From: Zavarzinia aquatilis
GTDB lineage: Bacteria; Pseudomonadota; Alphaproteobacteria; Zavarziniales; Zavarziniaceae
Reading direction: 5' to 3'
Assembly: GCF_003173035.1 (NCBI RefSeq)
Contig: NZ_QGLE01000007.1
Location: 124,001-188,000, forward strand
DNA length: 64,000 bases
Part shown: in pieces, positions 1-8,437 of the stretch
How positions within the stretch are numbered: the stretch's first letter is position 1
Layout of the letters: every line of letters begins with the position of its first letter
Made by a program: the position numbers and the translations under genes
The notes under the pieces: model-generated
The model's database searches: none
Told to the model about the DNA's origin: nothing
What the model saw: only the letters and a program-made list of their open reading frames with translations

Positions 1-348
1 GGCCTGGACGAGATCCTTGCCGACGCCGACCCCCTCCTCGTACATGACGGCGAGGTTGTACATGGCGGTCTGATCGCCCTGGCGCGCGGCGCGCTGGTAC
101 CAGCGCGCGGCCTCGACCTGGTCCGCGGGAACCCCCATGCCATTGTCGTAAAGGGCGCCGACGTCGAATTGCGACGCGGCGTCGCCCGCCTCGGCCAGCG
201 GGCGCAATTCGGTCATGGCGGTGGCATAGTCACCGGCATTCATGGCCTTGACCCCGGCCTCGCGGTCGGCGAAGGCCACCCGGGCACCGGTCAGAAGGAC
301 CACGGCCGCGCAGAGGCCCGCCGCGAGGCGGTTGGACATGACAGGCAT
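1..348 (-). CDS. Sel1-repeat secreted protein, N-terminal part (runs off left edge)
   Basis: The visible 116 residues begin with a signal peptide: basic start, hydrophobic core, and a likely cleavage after VAFA. Helical repeat units of the Sel1/TPR-like type follow, with the pattern A-x-x-G-x-x-x-A-x-x-x-L-x-x-x-Y, for example around SQFDVGALYDNGMGV and MYNLAVMYEEGVGV. Sel1 proteins are usually periplasmic or outer-membrane scaffolds for protein-protein contacts. The start is set at the ATG preceded by GGAGAAG. An in-frame ATG four codons upstream overlaps that ribosome site and is less likely. The C-terminal portion lies outside the window, so the repeat number and specific role are unknown. 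Confidence 0.8.
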   Translation of the reverse strand, partial: MPVMSNRLAAGLCAAVVLLTGARVAFADREAGVKAMNAGDYATAMTELRPLAEAGDAASQFDVGALYDNGMGVPADQVEAARWYQRAARQGDQTAMYNLAVMYEEGVGVGKDLVQA

Positions 349-549
349 TTTCTTCTCCATTGCCGCGACACCATCGAGAGGTTTTGCCGGGAAGGCAAGC
401 CCCGGACAGCGCAGGGCAGACCTGTATCGTCTCTTGATGCCGCCGATTGGCCCGTATTTTCCGCCGCGACAGGTGCCGGACCGCGCATTGCGTCCTATCA
501 TGCCGGGCCGGCGGAGCGATTCCCGCCGGAGCAGCCTCGAGGACGAACC

Positions 550-957
550 ATGGACCGTGAGCAACGCGAACAGCTGATCGACCTTCTGCGCCGACTGGGT
601 GCGGAGGATGCCGATCTCGCCCTCGACAGCGCCCGCAAGGCCGCTGCCCTCGTCGATGCCGCCGGTCTCGACTGGCAGGATCTCATCGCCTACCCCATGC
701 GTGACGGCGACGATTTCGCGCCGGATTTCGATCATGGGGATATCGACCTCGACGACGAGGATGGCGATTCGCCGACTCCCGACACAGCCGACGCCAGCAT
801 CGCCCGAACGCTCGACAGGTTGCTGCGCCTCGACAGCCTGTCGGCCGAAACCCGCGCCGATCTCGAAAGCTTCAGCGCCGACCTCGCGGCCGGCCGTCTC
901 GACGAACAGGATCGCCGCTATGTGCAGGCGCTGGCAGTCCGCCTGCGCGCGCTCTAG
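550..957 (+). CDS. Hypothetical acidic cytoplasmic protein (135 aa)
   Basis: I do not recognise a named family. The N-terminal half is predicted helical and contains ARKAAALVDAAGLDWQDLI, a pattern common in small alphaproteobacterial proteins of unknown function. A strongly acidic stretch (DDEDGD) and a second helical region follow. There is no signal peptide or membrane segment. The reading frame is open far upstream, but the conserved-looking protein begins at this ATG. It ends six bases before the stop of a convergent lipoprotein gene. Confidence 0.7.
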   Translation: MDREQREQLIDLLRRLGAEDADLALDSARKAAALVDAAGLDWQDLIAYPMRDGDDFAPDFDHGDIDLDDEDGDSPTPDTADASIARTLDRLLRLDSLSAETRADLESFSADLAAGRLDEQDRRYVQALAVRLRAL

Positions 958-963
958 GCCGTT

Positions 964-1200
964 TCAGTTCGCGGGACGTCCCAGGGCCTGGGGCGCCCCG
1001 GCTTCCTGCACGGCGACCACACGGCAGTCCGGCGTCCCGAGGGTGGGACGGCACTGCGTCGAGCTTCGCATGGCGTCATAGGCGGCGCGGTCCGCGCCGG
1101 GCCAGGCCGGAGCGTCGCCACCGAACAGCGATGTTGATTCGCAGGCCCCGAGACCGAGACAGCCCAGGGCCACGAGCATGAATACCCTTCGATTCGCCAT
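964..1200 (-). CDS. Small lipoprotein (78 aa)
   Basis: The start is the ATG preceded by GGCGGAGG at good spacing. It gives a short lipoprotein signal, MANRRVFMLVALGCLGLGAC, with a lipobox LGAC ending at Cys20. The mature part is about 58 residues, with two further cysteines in the TQCRPTLGTPDCRVV segment that could pair by disulfide. No catalytic motif is visible. It is probably anchored to a membrane facing the periplasm. Function unknown. Confidence 0.72.
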   Translation of the reverse strand: MANRRVFMLVALGCLGLGACESTSLFGGDAPAWPGADRAAYDAMRSSTQCRPTLGTPDCRVVAVQEAGAPQALGRPAN

Positions 1201-1550
1201 GAAGACCTCCGCCTGATACCTGTTCATCGCCCGAAAGCGCGTCTCTTTGTCGCCTTGCGGCCACATGGGCTGTGGCGAGGTCGCAACACTCCGGTCCGAG
1301 TTCCGGCGCGGCCGCCTTGCTGCCTACTTCGTCAGTTGTCGCCTCTAAGTCCCGGGAATACATTGCCCCTGCAAAGCAACCTGGGTCCGTTTGGCGCGGT
1401 AACCATAGTCTTTGGTGGCGTTTCAAAGACGGTATGCGTCAATTTGGGCCGAAGTGCCGCTTTATGGAGACATTAGCCTGTGTCACTCGCTGCGCTGCTG
1501 AGTATGGTGGCTACAGGTTTACAAAACGTAGATATGCAACGGAGACGGTC
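1201..1550. other. Intergenic region between lipoprotein and first ompA-like gene
   Basis: About 350 bases with no convincing gene. The frame of the downstream OmpA protein stays open through it, but the translated residues do not look like protein and lack a secretion signal. The region is less GC-rich toward its right end and must contain the promoter and 5' leader of the porin-like gene. I could not assign a clear -35/-10 pair. Confidence 0.5.
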
Positions 1551-2543
1551 ATGAGACTTGCCCTTGGTCTGGTTAGCGCAGCAGCACTCCTCGTCGCGGG
1601 TGCCACCGCGCAGGCCGATGTGGTGTCGGGCCCCTATATCACCGGCTTCGGTGGTTACACGATCAACCCGGACGTCGGCGTGGACTTCGATCCCAGCGGT
1701 GCTCATGGCGATCAGTCGTTCGAAAACGGCTGGATCGCCGGTGCCGCCGTCGGTTACGACTTCGGCCGCGCCCGCGTCGAGTTCGAAGGTGCTTACCGTG
1801 CCAATGATTACGACACGCGGACGGTCGGCGCCCTCCCCCCGGTGAAGGTTCAGGGCGACCTGACCGTGATCTCGGGCATGATCAACGCGCTGTATGATTT
1901 CGAGAACAGCTCGATCGTCACCCCCTACATGGGCTTCGGCATGGGCTTCGGCCATCTCGAGGATGACGGCGCGTCCGATACCGCCCTCGCCTATCAGGGC
2001 ATCGTGGGCGCCAAGGTCTCGCTGACCGAGAATCTCTCGGCGGTCGTTGACTATCGCTACTTCCGCACCCTCGAGGCCGACCTCGATGGCGCCAAGTTCG
2101 AATACGAACAGCACACGATCACCGCCGGCCTGACCTACAACTTCGGCACGCCCGCCCCCGCCCCGATGGCGGAACCGGCGCCGGCGCCGATGGAACCGGC
2201 CCCGGTGGCGCTCGCCCGCTCCTACATGGTGTTCTTCGACTGGGATTCGACCGCGATCACGGCCGATGCCTCGCAGATCATCCGCGATGCGGCTTCCGCC
2301 GCGCAGTCGCTGGGCGTCACCCGCATCGAGCTGACCGGTCACGCCGACCGTTCGGGTTCGCCGCGCTACAACCAGAAGCTCTCGCTGAAGCGCGCCGAGG
2401 CCGTGAAGGCGGAACTGATCGCCCTGGGCGTCTCGCCCGACAGCATCTCGACCGTCGGCAAGGGCGAAAGCGCGCCGCTGGTCCCGACGCCGGACGGCGT
2501 CCGCGAGGCGCAGAACCGCCGCGTGGAAATCGTCCTGCCGTAA
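1551..2543 (+). CDS. OmpA-family outer membrane protein, copy 1 (330 aa)
   Basis: The protein has a signal peptide (cleavage near AQA-D, residue 22) and an N-terminal beta-barrel domain with alternating aromatic/polar strands (residues about 25-195). A Pro/Ala-rich linker follows, then a C-terminal OmpA peptidoglycan-binding domain (about 220-330) with TGHADRSGSPRYNQ and NRRVEIVLP. The Asp and Arg of that domain normally bind diaminopimelate in the cell wall. It should anchor the outer membrane to peptidoglycan. The start is supported by GGAGA seven bases upstream. A paralogue lies immediately downstream, so this is a tandem duplication. Confidence 0.9.
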   Translation: MRLALGLVSAAALLVAGATAQADVVSGPYITGFGGYTINPDVGVDFDPSGAHGDQSFENGWIAGAAVGYDFGRARVEFEGAYRANDYDTRTVGALPPVKVQGDLTVISGMINALYDFENSSIVTPYMGFGMGFGHLEDDGASDTALAYQGIVGAKVSLTENLSAVVDYRYFRTLEADLDGAKFEYEQHTITAGLTYNFGTPAPAPMAEPAPAPMEPAPVALARSYMVFFDWDSTAITADASQIIRDAASAAQSLGVTRIELTGHADRSGSPRYNQKLSLKRAEAVKAELIALGVSPDSISTVGKGESAPLVPTPDGVREAQNRRVEIVLP

Positions 2544-2597
2544 AACCGCGCGGGGCCGGTGGACCAATCGCCAGCCCCTCCGGTACACTATGCCGCG

Positions 2598-2625
2598 AGG
2601 CGGAACGTGTAGAGACGTTCCGCCT
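2598..2625 (+). terminator. Hairpin between the two ompA-like genes
   Basis: An 11-bp perfect inverted repeat (AGGCGGAACGT / ACGTTCCGCCT) with a six-base loop lies in the gap between the paralogues. The T-rich tail is weak, so it may be a partial terminator or an mRNA-stabilising stem that sets different levels for the two proteins. Confidence 0.4.
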
Positions 2626-2671
2626 TACGGGTTTCTAGAGAAGCAACAATCAAGTCGAAACGGAGATAACC

Positions 2672-3691
2672 ATGCGGATTACCCTTGGTCTCGTCAGTGC
2701 CGCCGCGATCATGGTCGCCGGTGCCGCCGCGCACGCCGACCGCGTCGGCCCCTATATCAGCGCCTTCGGCGGCTATGTCATGCAGCCGGACCTCAGCGCC
2801 GACTCGACCGGCGCCGGCTTCGACGGTGACCTGTCGACCGACAACGGCTGGGCCGCTGGCGGCGCGATGGGCTACGATTTCGGCCGTCCGCGCGTCGAAG
2901 CCGAAGTGACCTACCGTCGTAACGACGCCGATCAGTTCGATCCGGGCAATGTCGACCTGAACGGCGACTATTCGTCGCTCGCCCTGATGCTGAACGTGCT
3001 CTACGACTTCGAGAATTCGTCGCGCTTCACGCCTTACATCGGCGTCGGTGCCGGCGCGGCTTGGGTCTATGCCAACGAAATCGTCGGCGGCGGCGTCACC
3101 GTCGATGACGATGACGTGCAGTTCGCCTATCAGGGCATCGCGGGCGTGAAGGTGGCGATCACCACCGGCCTGTCGCTGTTCGTCGACTACCGCTACTTCG
3201 CGACGCTCGACCCGTCCTTCAAGGACACGGCCGGCAACAAGGTCGATGGCGAATACGCCACGCACAACATCATGGCGGGCCTGACCTACAACTTCGGCAC
3301 GGGCGCTGCCCCGGCGCCGGAACCGACCCCGGCTCCGACCCCTGTCGCCCCGGCGGAAGTCGCTCGTTCCTACATCGTGTTCTTCGATTGGGATTCGACC
3401 GCGATCACCCCGGAAGCGCAGGCGATCATTCAGGACGCCGCCAACGCCGCGACCTCGCTCGGCGTCGCGCGTCTCGAGCTGACCGGCCACGCCGACCGCT
3501 CGGGTTCGCCGCGCTACAACCAGAAGCTCTCGGTGAAGCGCGCCGAGGCGGTCAAGGCCGTCCTCGTCGGCCTCGGCGTCCCGGCGGCCAACATCGTCAC
3601 CATCGGCAAGGGCGAAAGCGCTCCGCTCGTCCCGACCCCCGACGGTGTCCGCGAGCCGCAGAACCGCCGCGTCGAGATCGTCCTGCAGTAA
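2672..3691 (+). CDS. OmpA-family outer membrane protein, copy 2 (339 aa)
   Basis: The architecture matches the preceding gene: signal peptide (MRITLGLVSAAAIMVAGAAA), beta-barrel domain, Pro-rich linker, and OmpA C-terminal domain with TGHADRSGSPRYNQ and NRRVEIVLQ. The C-terminal domains are almost identical between the copies. The barrels differ more, with a longer loop containing acidic residues (VDDDDVQ) here. Divergence in surface loops with conservation of the peptidoglycan anchor is typical of duplicated surface proteins. CGGAGATAAC precedes the ATG. A strong terminator follows. Confidence 0.9.
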   Translation: MRITLGLVSAAAIMVAGAAAHADRVGPYISAFGGYVMQPDLSADSTGAGFDGDLSTDNGWAAGGAMGYDFGRPRVEAEVTYRRNDADQFDPGNVDLNGDYSSLALMLNVLYDFENSSRFTPYIGVGAGAAWVYANEIVGGGVTVDDDDVQFAYQGIAGVKVAITTGLSLFVDYRYFATLDPSFKDTAGNKVDGEYATHNIMAGLTYNFGTGAAPAPEPTPAPTPVAPAEVARSYIVFFDWDSTAITPEAQAIIQDAANAATSLGVARLELTGHADRSGSPRYNQKLSVKRAEAVKAVLVGLGVPAANIVTIGKGESAPLVPTPDGVREPQNRRVEIVLQ

Positions 3692-3714
3692 TCTGCGGAC
3701 TCTCGAAGCCATCA

Positions 3715-3747
3715 AGGGCGCCGGAGCAATCCGGCGCCCTTTTTCTT
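3715..3747 (+). terminator. Intrinsic terminator after ompA-like pair
   Basis: A 10-bp perfect GC-rich stem (AGGGCGCCGG / CCGGCGCCCT) with a six-base loop is followed directly by TTTTTCTTT on the plus strand. This is a textbook rho-independent terminator for the porin-like genes. Confidence 0.88.
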
Positions 3748-3786
3748 TGCCTGGCTGTCAGCCGAGCCCCTATTTTTTGCACCGAT

Positions 3787-3865
3787 TTCCCGACGCAGGC
3801 CGTGATCTCGCGCCCGGAATAGCGCCCTTCTCGCCGACAGACTCCGGCCTTCGCCGGAGGGACGA
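3787..3865. repeat. Dispersed palindromic intergenic repeat, degenerate copy
   Basis: The right half contains ACTCCGGCCTTCGCCGGAGG, the palindrome also found near 28.6, 39.1 and 62.8 kb. The left half (CCCGACGCAGGCCGTGATC) is a decayed version of the CCCGGCGAAGGCCGGGATC arm of the better copies. It lies between two terminators in a gene-free gap. Confidence 0.6.
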
Positions 3866-3897
3866 TGGCCTCTCAACCCAAAAGGCTCTCCTGGGAC

Positions 3898-3938
3898 AAA
3901 AGAAAAGGCGCGCCGGATCGCTCCGGCGCGCCTCTTTT
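3898..3938 (-). terminator. Intrinsic terminator of the downstream-facing lipoprotein gene
   Basis: A 12-bp perfect stem (AGGCGCGCCGGA / TCCGGCGCGCCT) with a four-base loop is flanked by an A-tract on the left, which reads as TTTCTTTT on the minus strand. It terminates the minus-strand gene ending at 3953. The right flank is T-rich too, so it may act in both directions. Confidence 0.82.
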
Positions 3939-3952
3939 GATTTGCGATCAGA

Positions 3953-4669
3953 TCAGCAGGGCTTGTTCAGCGAGGTGCGCACGATCAGCGGCGCCTGACC
4001 CGAGAAGCCACCGATTTCCTTCGGCTTCACCGCGTTGGCAAGATCGAGAAGATCGCCGATCTGCTTGCAGTAGCCGGGGGTCTGCTGGCTGCGCTGCGAA
4101 ATTTCGTTGGCGAGCGCGGTGACATAAATGTCGAACTGCTTCATGTAGGCCGAGCCATACTGGCGCTTGAACACGGACTGCAGCGCCTTGGTCTGGCTGA
4201 CCATCTCGTCCGAGAACTTGCGAACGAAACTGTTGTACTTGTCGGCGATCTTCAGCTCCTGAACCGAATGGCACTTCAGGGCGGCCACCATCAGTTCGGT
4301 CTGCAAACGGCGGACATCGTCAGCCATCGCCTCGTCCGGCTTGCGGCACACGGTCGGCGCCACATTGTCGGCGAGGATTCGTGCACCCGGGCCGATACGG
4401 GGCGCACCCGCGGAAGCGGAAACTGCCGGAATGGCCGGGCGCGGCACGGCGATCGTGGCGCCCGCGGCGGCGGTCGGCTTGCGGCTCGGCATGGGCGGGC
4501 CGCCGGGGACGATCGGACCGATATTCTCAGGCACGGCCGCGACGACGACCGGCGCCGGCTCCGCCGGTTTCACGTCGGTTACGGCACTCTCGGGCTTGGA
4601 AGAAAAAGAACAAGCCTGCAAGCCGAGCGCCACAGTCAAAGCCAAATAGGCGATGCGGGTCGACGACAT
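3953..4669 (-). CDS. Lipoprotein of unknown function (238 aa)
   Basis: The N-terminus is a lipoprotein signal with lipobox LGLQAC (Cys20). A low-complexity Pro/Ala/Val-rich stretch follows to about residue 75, which probably spans the periplasm. After that comes a mostly helical globular domain with four conserved-looking cysteines, including two near the C-terminus (GYCKQ and NKPC). No enzyme motif is visible. The C-terminal domain could be a helical bundle. It has its own terminator and faces a long gap upstream, so it is probably monocistronic. Function unknown. Confidence 0.78.
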   Translation of the reverse strand: MSSTRIAYLALTVALGLQACSFSSKPESAVTDVKPAEPAPVVVAAVPENIGPIVPGGPPMPSRKPTAAAGATIAVPRPAIPAVSASAGAPRIGPGARILADNVAPTVCRKPDEAMADDVRRLQTELMVAALKCHSVQELKIADKYNSFVRKFSDEMVSQTKALQSVFKRQYGSAYMKQFDIYVTALANEISQRSQQTPGYCKQIGDLLDLANAVKPKEIGGFSGQAPLIVRTSLNKPC

Positions 4670-5233
4670 ACCAACTGCCCCCTGCTACAGACGAATCAGA
4701 ATAGCCATAGGAATACACCAGCGCTGACTCCACGGGCGAGAAAAACCACCCATCGGCAGGACTTATCTCGATAATCGCGGCAATTTGGCACCGAATTCAG
4801 CCTGAAATTCGGAGAAATCGACCGCGGCAACGCAACAAGATGGCGAAGACCACACCCGCGCCACGCTGTTGCCGCAATTTTCTCAAGGCCACGGGGCGCC
4901 TCCGTCCGGGCGACACATCCACCGGCACGTCCACCGCCGCGGGAACAATACTATCCCCATCAGCGTTGCTATAACGGGATGGCGATTGAGCATTGATGCC
5001 CACCCCCTGGCTTTCCTTCGCAAGGTCGGCCAAAAAATACGGGCTTATCGCCACAGATGGCGGCCCGGATTATGGCATACTATCGCCACCATGACTGTAA
5101 ATACCCGGGATAATATAAGAATCCGGGAAACAGGACGGCACAAGGCCAGATTTGTACTGAAGGATGATTCAACGTCATCTTCGGAACAGGTGCGCGCTTG
5201 CCCGCCATCCGCCAGACAGGAAAGGACGAAGAC
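4670..5233. other. Long intergenic region with stress-type promoter
   Basis: A divergent gap of about 560 bases. The short open frames inside it have neither ribosome sites nor protein-like composition. The supportable content is an EcfG-type promoter match near 4950 facing the downstream stress-type genes, and a locally AT-rich imperfect dyad around 5105-5130 (CCCGGGATAATATAAGAATCCGGG region). The long distance from promoter to first gene leaves room for a leader RNA, but I see no recognised RNA family. Confidence 0.5.
4942..4967 (+). promoter_or_regulatory. Putative general-stress (EcfG sigma) promoter
   Basis: GGAAC is followed by exactly 17 bases and then CGTT. This matches the alphaproteobacterial EcfG consensus GGAAC-N16/17-CGTT. 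It points toward the DUF883/DUF1328 genes about 270 bases downstream, families often found in general stress regulons. The distance to the first gene is longer than usual, so the link is an inference. Confidence 0.5.
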
Positions 5234-5530
5234 ATGACCCAGGCTTCCGCCCGTCGGGAAAACGAAAGTGACACGGCGCCCCTTCGCGCCGATATCGACC
5301 AGTTGCGCCAGACCCTCGCCGAACTGACCCGGGTCGTCCAGCAAACCGGTCGGGATGGCACGATCGCCGTCGCCGACGACATGAAGGCGGCCGGCAACCA
5401 GGCCCGCGCGTTCGTCGAGGCCGGCACCGAGGGCATCGCCCGGGCGGTTCGGGCGAAACCCGCGCTTGCCTGCGGCGTCGCCCTCGGCATCGGCACGCTG
5501 ATCGGCGCTGCCTTGCTGCGCCGGGGCTGA
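5234..5530 (+). CDS. DUF883 (ElaB/YqjD-type) membrane-anchored protein (98 aa)
   Basis: The N-terminal half is polar and helical, with a coiled-coil-like segment (DIDQLRQTLAELTRVVQQ). The C-terminus is a single membrane anchor (ALACGVALGIGTLIGAALL) ending in RRG. This is the layout of DUF883 proteins such as E. coli ElaB and YqjD, which are inner-membrane tail-anchored, ribosome-associated and induced in stationary phase or stress. AGGAAAGGA precedes the ATG. The next gene starts four bases after the stop, so they are co-transcribed. Confidence 0.8.
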   Translation: MTQASARRENESDTAPLRADIDQLRQTLAELTRVVQQTGRDGTIAVADDMKAAGNQARAFVEAGTEGIARAVRAKPALACGVALGIGTLIGAALLRRG

Positions 5531-5534
5531 TGCC

Positions 5535-5831
5535 ATGGCGGCCCGGCTGGCGCTCGGCTTCGTCGCCGCGCTGCTGCTGACAGCGGGGATCGGCTTTGGT
5601 GCTTACGGGCTGTTCCTCGCGCTGGTGCCTCATATCGAGCCGGCGCTCTCCGCCCTGACGGTGGGTGCCGGTGCCCTTGGCCTCGCCGCGTTGCTGCTGG
5701 TGCCCGTGCGCCGGCGAAGCGCGCCGCCTGCGCCGGTATTGAAGGATCTCACTACCCTCGCGGCCGAGCACCCGCTGGCCGCCGTGTTCCTCTCGACCCT
5801 GACCGGTGTCGCTGACGCGGCCCGCCGCTGA
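5535..5831 (+). CDS. Small membrane protein with two transmembrane helices (98 aa)
   Basis: Two hydrophobic helices (about residues 4-28 and 36-57) are followed by a basic turn (PVRRRSAPP) and an amphipathic C-terminal tail. Proteins in this position next to DUF883 genes are often annotated as holin-superfamily or YqjE/YqjK-like inner-membrane proteins. I cannot place it firmly. The tight spacing to the upstream DUF883 gene and to the downstream DUF1328 gene suggests a shared role in envelope stress. Confidence 0.7.
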   Translation: MAARLALGFVAALLLTAGIGFGAYGLFLALVPHIEPALSALTVGAGALGLAALLLVPVRRRSAPPAPVLKDLTTLAAEHPLAAVFLSTLTGVADAARR

Positions 5832-5860
5832 CGCCGCCGCGCATTCAAAGGAGAACAATC

Positions 5861-6037
5861 ATGCTGAGCTGGGCTCTGACCTTCCTGATCATCGCCATCG
5901 TCGCCGCTGTGCTCGGCTTCGGCGGTATCGCCGGCACGGCCATCGGCATCGCGAAGATCATCTTCTTCGTCGCGATCGCGCTGTTCCTGATCAGTGCGCT
6001 GTCGGGCGCCATCCGCGGGCGCCGCCCCCCCTTGTAA
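5861..6037 (+). CDS. DUF1328 (YtjA-type) small membrane protein (58 aa)
   Basis: The protein starts [20 protein letters not shown] and continues with [13 protein letters not shown] and a second hydrophobic helix. This is the hallmark of the DUF1328/UPF0391 family. It is almost entirely two transmembrane helices with a short basic tail (RGRRPPL). AAAGGAGAAC sits just upstream. Family members are small inner-membrane proteins linked to stress responses, with unknown mechanism. It is the third gene of the apparent stress operon. Confidence 0.85.
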   Translation: MLSWALTFLIIAIVAAVLGFGGIAGTAIGIAKIIFFVAIALFLISALSGAIRGRRPPL

Positions 6038-6062
6038 GGGTGCGGGCGCCGCGATCGGGGAC

Positions 6063-6138
6063 TGGTGAGCCGGGCGGGAATCGAACCCGCGACCACATGA
6101 TTAAAAGTCACGTGCTCTACCGACTGAGCTACCGGCTC
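6063..6138 (-). tRNA. tRNA-Lys (anticodon UUU)
   Basis: The minus strand folds into a 76-base cloverleaf. The acceptor stem is GAGCCGG/CCGGCTC, and the D arm contains TAGCTCAGTCGGTAGAGC. The anticodon loop CTTTTAA gives UUU, and the T arm is GCGGGTTCGATTCCCGC. The 3' CCA is encoded in the DNA. Confidence 0.97.
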
Positions 6139-6204
6139 ACGCTGGCCCTGACGGAGAATCAAGCTCCGTGCGGCTGGGCACCATAGGAAAAGCCCCCCTG
6201 CCGG

Positions 6205-7332
6205 TCAATAGTCGGCGCCGCCTGCCTCGAAAGCTTCGACGAAGGCGGCCAGCCGGCCCCGGCGGATCGCGCTGCGCAGGCCGACCATCAGATCCTGATA
6301 ATAGGTAAGATTATGGGCGGTCATCAGCATGGCGCCGAGGATTTCCTGCGATTTCACCAGATGGTGGATATAGGCGCGGGAATAGTCGCGGCAGGCCGGG
6401 CAGTGGCACCGGCTGTCCAGCGGCCCCTGATCCTCGGCATGTTTTGCATTGCGGATGTTCAACGTGCCCTGGCGGGTAAAGGCTTGGCCGTTGCGGCCCG
6501 AGCGGGTCGGGATCACGCAATCGAACATGTCGATGCCCCGGGCGACCGCGCCGACGATGTCGGACGGCTTGCCCACGCCCATCAGGTAGCGCGGGCGATC
6601 CTGCGGCAGATGGGGCGTGGTCGCCGCGATGGTCTCGAACATCACCGGCTGCGGCTCGCCCACGGCGAGGCCGCCGAGGGCATAGCCCGGAAAGCCGATC
6701 TCGACCAGCCCTTCGGCCGAGGCACGGCGCAGGTCGAATTCCGTGCCGCCCTGGACGATGCCGAAGATCGCCCGCCCGGGCGGCGGCGCGGAGGCCAGGA
6801 AGGCGTCCTTGGAGCGTCTGGCCCAGCGCAGGGACAATTCCATCGCCCGCGCCGTCTCGTCGCGCGAGGCCGGCAGGGCGACGCATTCGTCGAGCTGCAT
6901 GGCGATATCGCTGTCGAGGAGGCGCTGGATCTCGATCGAGCGTTCCGGCGACATGGCATGGCTGCTGCCGTCATGGTGAGAGCGGAAGGTCACGCCTTCC
7001 TCGGTGATCTTGCGTAAGGACGACAGGGACATGACCTGAAAGCCACCGCTGTCGGTCAGGATCGGATGCGGCCAGTTCATGAACTTGTGCAACCCGCCGA
7101 GACGGGCCACCCGCTCCGCCCCCGGGCGCAGCATCAGGTGATAGGTATTGCCGAGCAGGATATCCGCCCCCGCCTTGCGCACGGTTTCGGGCCAGGCCGC
7201 CTTCACCGTCGCCGCCGTGCCGACCGGCATGAAGGCGGGGGTGCGGATGACACCCCGCGCGGTGCGGACATGGCCGGCCCGCGCCATGCCGTCCCGCGCC
7301 TCCACCGAGAATCCGAAATCAACGGCGGTCAT
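6205..7332 (-). CDS. tgt: Queuine/7-deazaguanine tRNA-ribosyltransferase
   Basis: Exchanges guanine-34 for preQ1 in tRNAs with GUN anticodons, a central step of queuosine synthesis. DSGGFQ starts at Asp94, the general acid/base region. The nucleophile is Asp271 in the segment [15 protein letters not shown] zinc site is visible as C309-x-C311-x2-C314 with His340. The length (375 aa) is normal. The start codon overlaps the stop of queA by four bases (ATGA), so the two queuosine enzymes are translationally coupled. Confidence 0.97.
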   Translation of the reverse strand: MTAVDFGFSVEARDGMARAGHVRTARGVIRTPAFMPVGTAATVKAAWPETVRKAGADILLGNTYHLMLRPGAERVARLGGLHKFMNWPHPILTDSGGFQVMSLSSLRKITEEGVTFRSHHDGSSHAMSPERSIEIQRLLDSDIAMQLDECVALPASRDETARAMELSLRWARRSKDAFLASAPPPGRAIFGIVQGGTEFDLRRASAEGLVEIGFPGYALGGLAVGEPQPVMFETIAATTPHLPQDRPRYLMGVGKPSDIVGAVARGIDMFDCVIPTRSGRNGQAFTRQGTLNIRNAKHAEDQGPLDSRCHCPACRDYSRAYIHHLVKSQEILGAMLMTAHNLTYYQDLMVGLRSAIRRGRLAAFVEAFEAGGADY

Positions 7333-8369
7333 GCTTTGGGCTCCACACGGTCGAAAAGGCAGGCATCGCCATAGGAATAGAAACGATAGCCCTTGTCGAT
7401 GGCATGACCATAGGCGGCCTTCACCCGGTCGAAACCGGCGAAGGCCGAGACCAGCATGACCAGCGTCGATTTGGGCAGATGGAAATTGGTCAGCAGCAGG
7501 TCGGCCGCGCGGAAACGGAAGCCTGGCGTGATGAAGATGTCGGTCCAGTCGGCGAAGGGCTCGACCCGGTCGCGATCCCGCGCCGCGCTTTCAATGAGGC
7601 GCAGCGCCGTGGTGCCGACGGCGACGACGCGGCGTCCCTCGGCCCGCGCGCGGTTGATCGCCTCGGCCGCCGCAGCGCCGACCTCGCCCCATTCGGCGTG
7701 CATCTTGTGATCGGCGGTATCCTCGACCTTGACGGGAAGAAAGGTGCCGGCGCCGACATGGAGGGTGACCATGGCCCGCTCCACGCCCATGGCGCCCAGC
7801 CGGGCCAGAAGCTCCGGCGTCAGATGCAGGCTGGCGGTCGGCGCTGCCACGGCGCCTTCCCGCGCGGCGAAGGCGGTCTGGTAATCCGTCCGGTCCTGCG
7901 CATCGGGCGCGCGCTTTCGCGCGATATAGGGTGGCAGAGGCATGGTGCCGACGACATCGAGGGCGGCCATCAGGTCCGGCCCCGCCCGGTCGAATTCGAG
8001 GGTGATGGTGCCTTCGGGGTCCTTGACCAGCACCCGGGCCGTCAGGTCACCGAAGACGACGGTGACGCCCGGCCTGAAGCGCCGGCCGGGCCGGGCCAGA
8101 CATTCCCAGGTCCGGCTATCCACGGCACGGATCAGGTTCAGTTCGACATGGGCTTCGCCGATGGTGCCTTCCAGCCGGGCCGGAATCACCTTGGTATCGT
8201 TCAGCACCAGAAGATCGCCGGCGCGAAGTTCACCCGGCAGATCGGCGATGGTCAGATCGGCCATGCCGCTTTCCCGAACCCGCAGCAGGCGGGCGGATTC
8301 GCGGGGGCTGGCCGGGCGGACCGCGATCAGCTCGGGCGGCAGGTCGAAATCGAAATCGGCGACTTTCAT
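7329..8369 (-). CDS. queA: S-adenosylmethionine:tRNA ribosyltransferase-isomerase
   Basis: Transfers and isomerises the ribosyl group of SAM to preQ1-tRNA to form epoxyqueuosine. The N-terminus [16 protein letters not shown], the segments [16 protein letters not shown] and [10 protein letters not shown], and the C-terminal [21 protein letters not shown] are characteristic. The start is the ATG directly before the conserved VADFDFDLP; in-frame codons upstream are not conserved-looking. At 346 aa it has normal length. It lies upstream of tgt with a four-base overlap. Confidence 0.96.
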   Translation of the reverse strand: MKVADFDFDLPPELIAVRPASPRESARLLRVRESGMADLTIADLPGELRAGDLLVLNDTKVIPARLEGTIGEAHVELNLIRAVDSRTWECLARPGRRFRPGVTVVFGDLTARVLVKDPEGTITLEFDRAGPDLMAALDVVGTMPLPPYIARKRAPDAQDRTDYQTAFAAREGAVAAPTASLHLTPELLARLGAMGVERAMVTLHVGAGTFLPVKVEDTADHKMHAEWGEVGAAAAEAINRARAEGRRVVAVGTTALRLIESAARDRDRVEPFADWTDIFITPGFRFRAADLLLTNFHLPKSTLVMLVSAFAGFDRVKAAYGHAIDKGYRFYSYGDACLFDRVEPKA

Positions 8370-8389
8370 GGACCGGTCTTCAAAATGCA

Positions 8390-8416
8390 CAATGGCCGGG
8401 ACATGCCCGGCCATTG
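8390..8416 (-). terminator. Hairpin between cyclophilin gene and queA
   Basis: An 11-bp perfect inverted repeat (CAATGGCCGGG / CCCGGCCATTG) with a five-base loop. On the minus strand it is followed by TGCATTTTG, a modest T-tract. It probably ends or attenuates the cyclophilin transcript before queA. Confidence 0.5.
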
Positions 8417-8437
8417 CGACATGCCGTGACGGCAGGA

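Noticed and set aside
1272-1550. N-terminal extension of the first OmpA-like protein
   Set aside because: The frame is open but would bury the signal peptide. The ATG at 1551 has a ribosome site and the signal directly follows it.
4797-5054. Possible 85-residue minus-strand protein in the long gap
   Set aside because: No ribosome site, no coherent hydrophobic or charged pattern, and it overlaps the stress promoter region.
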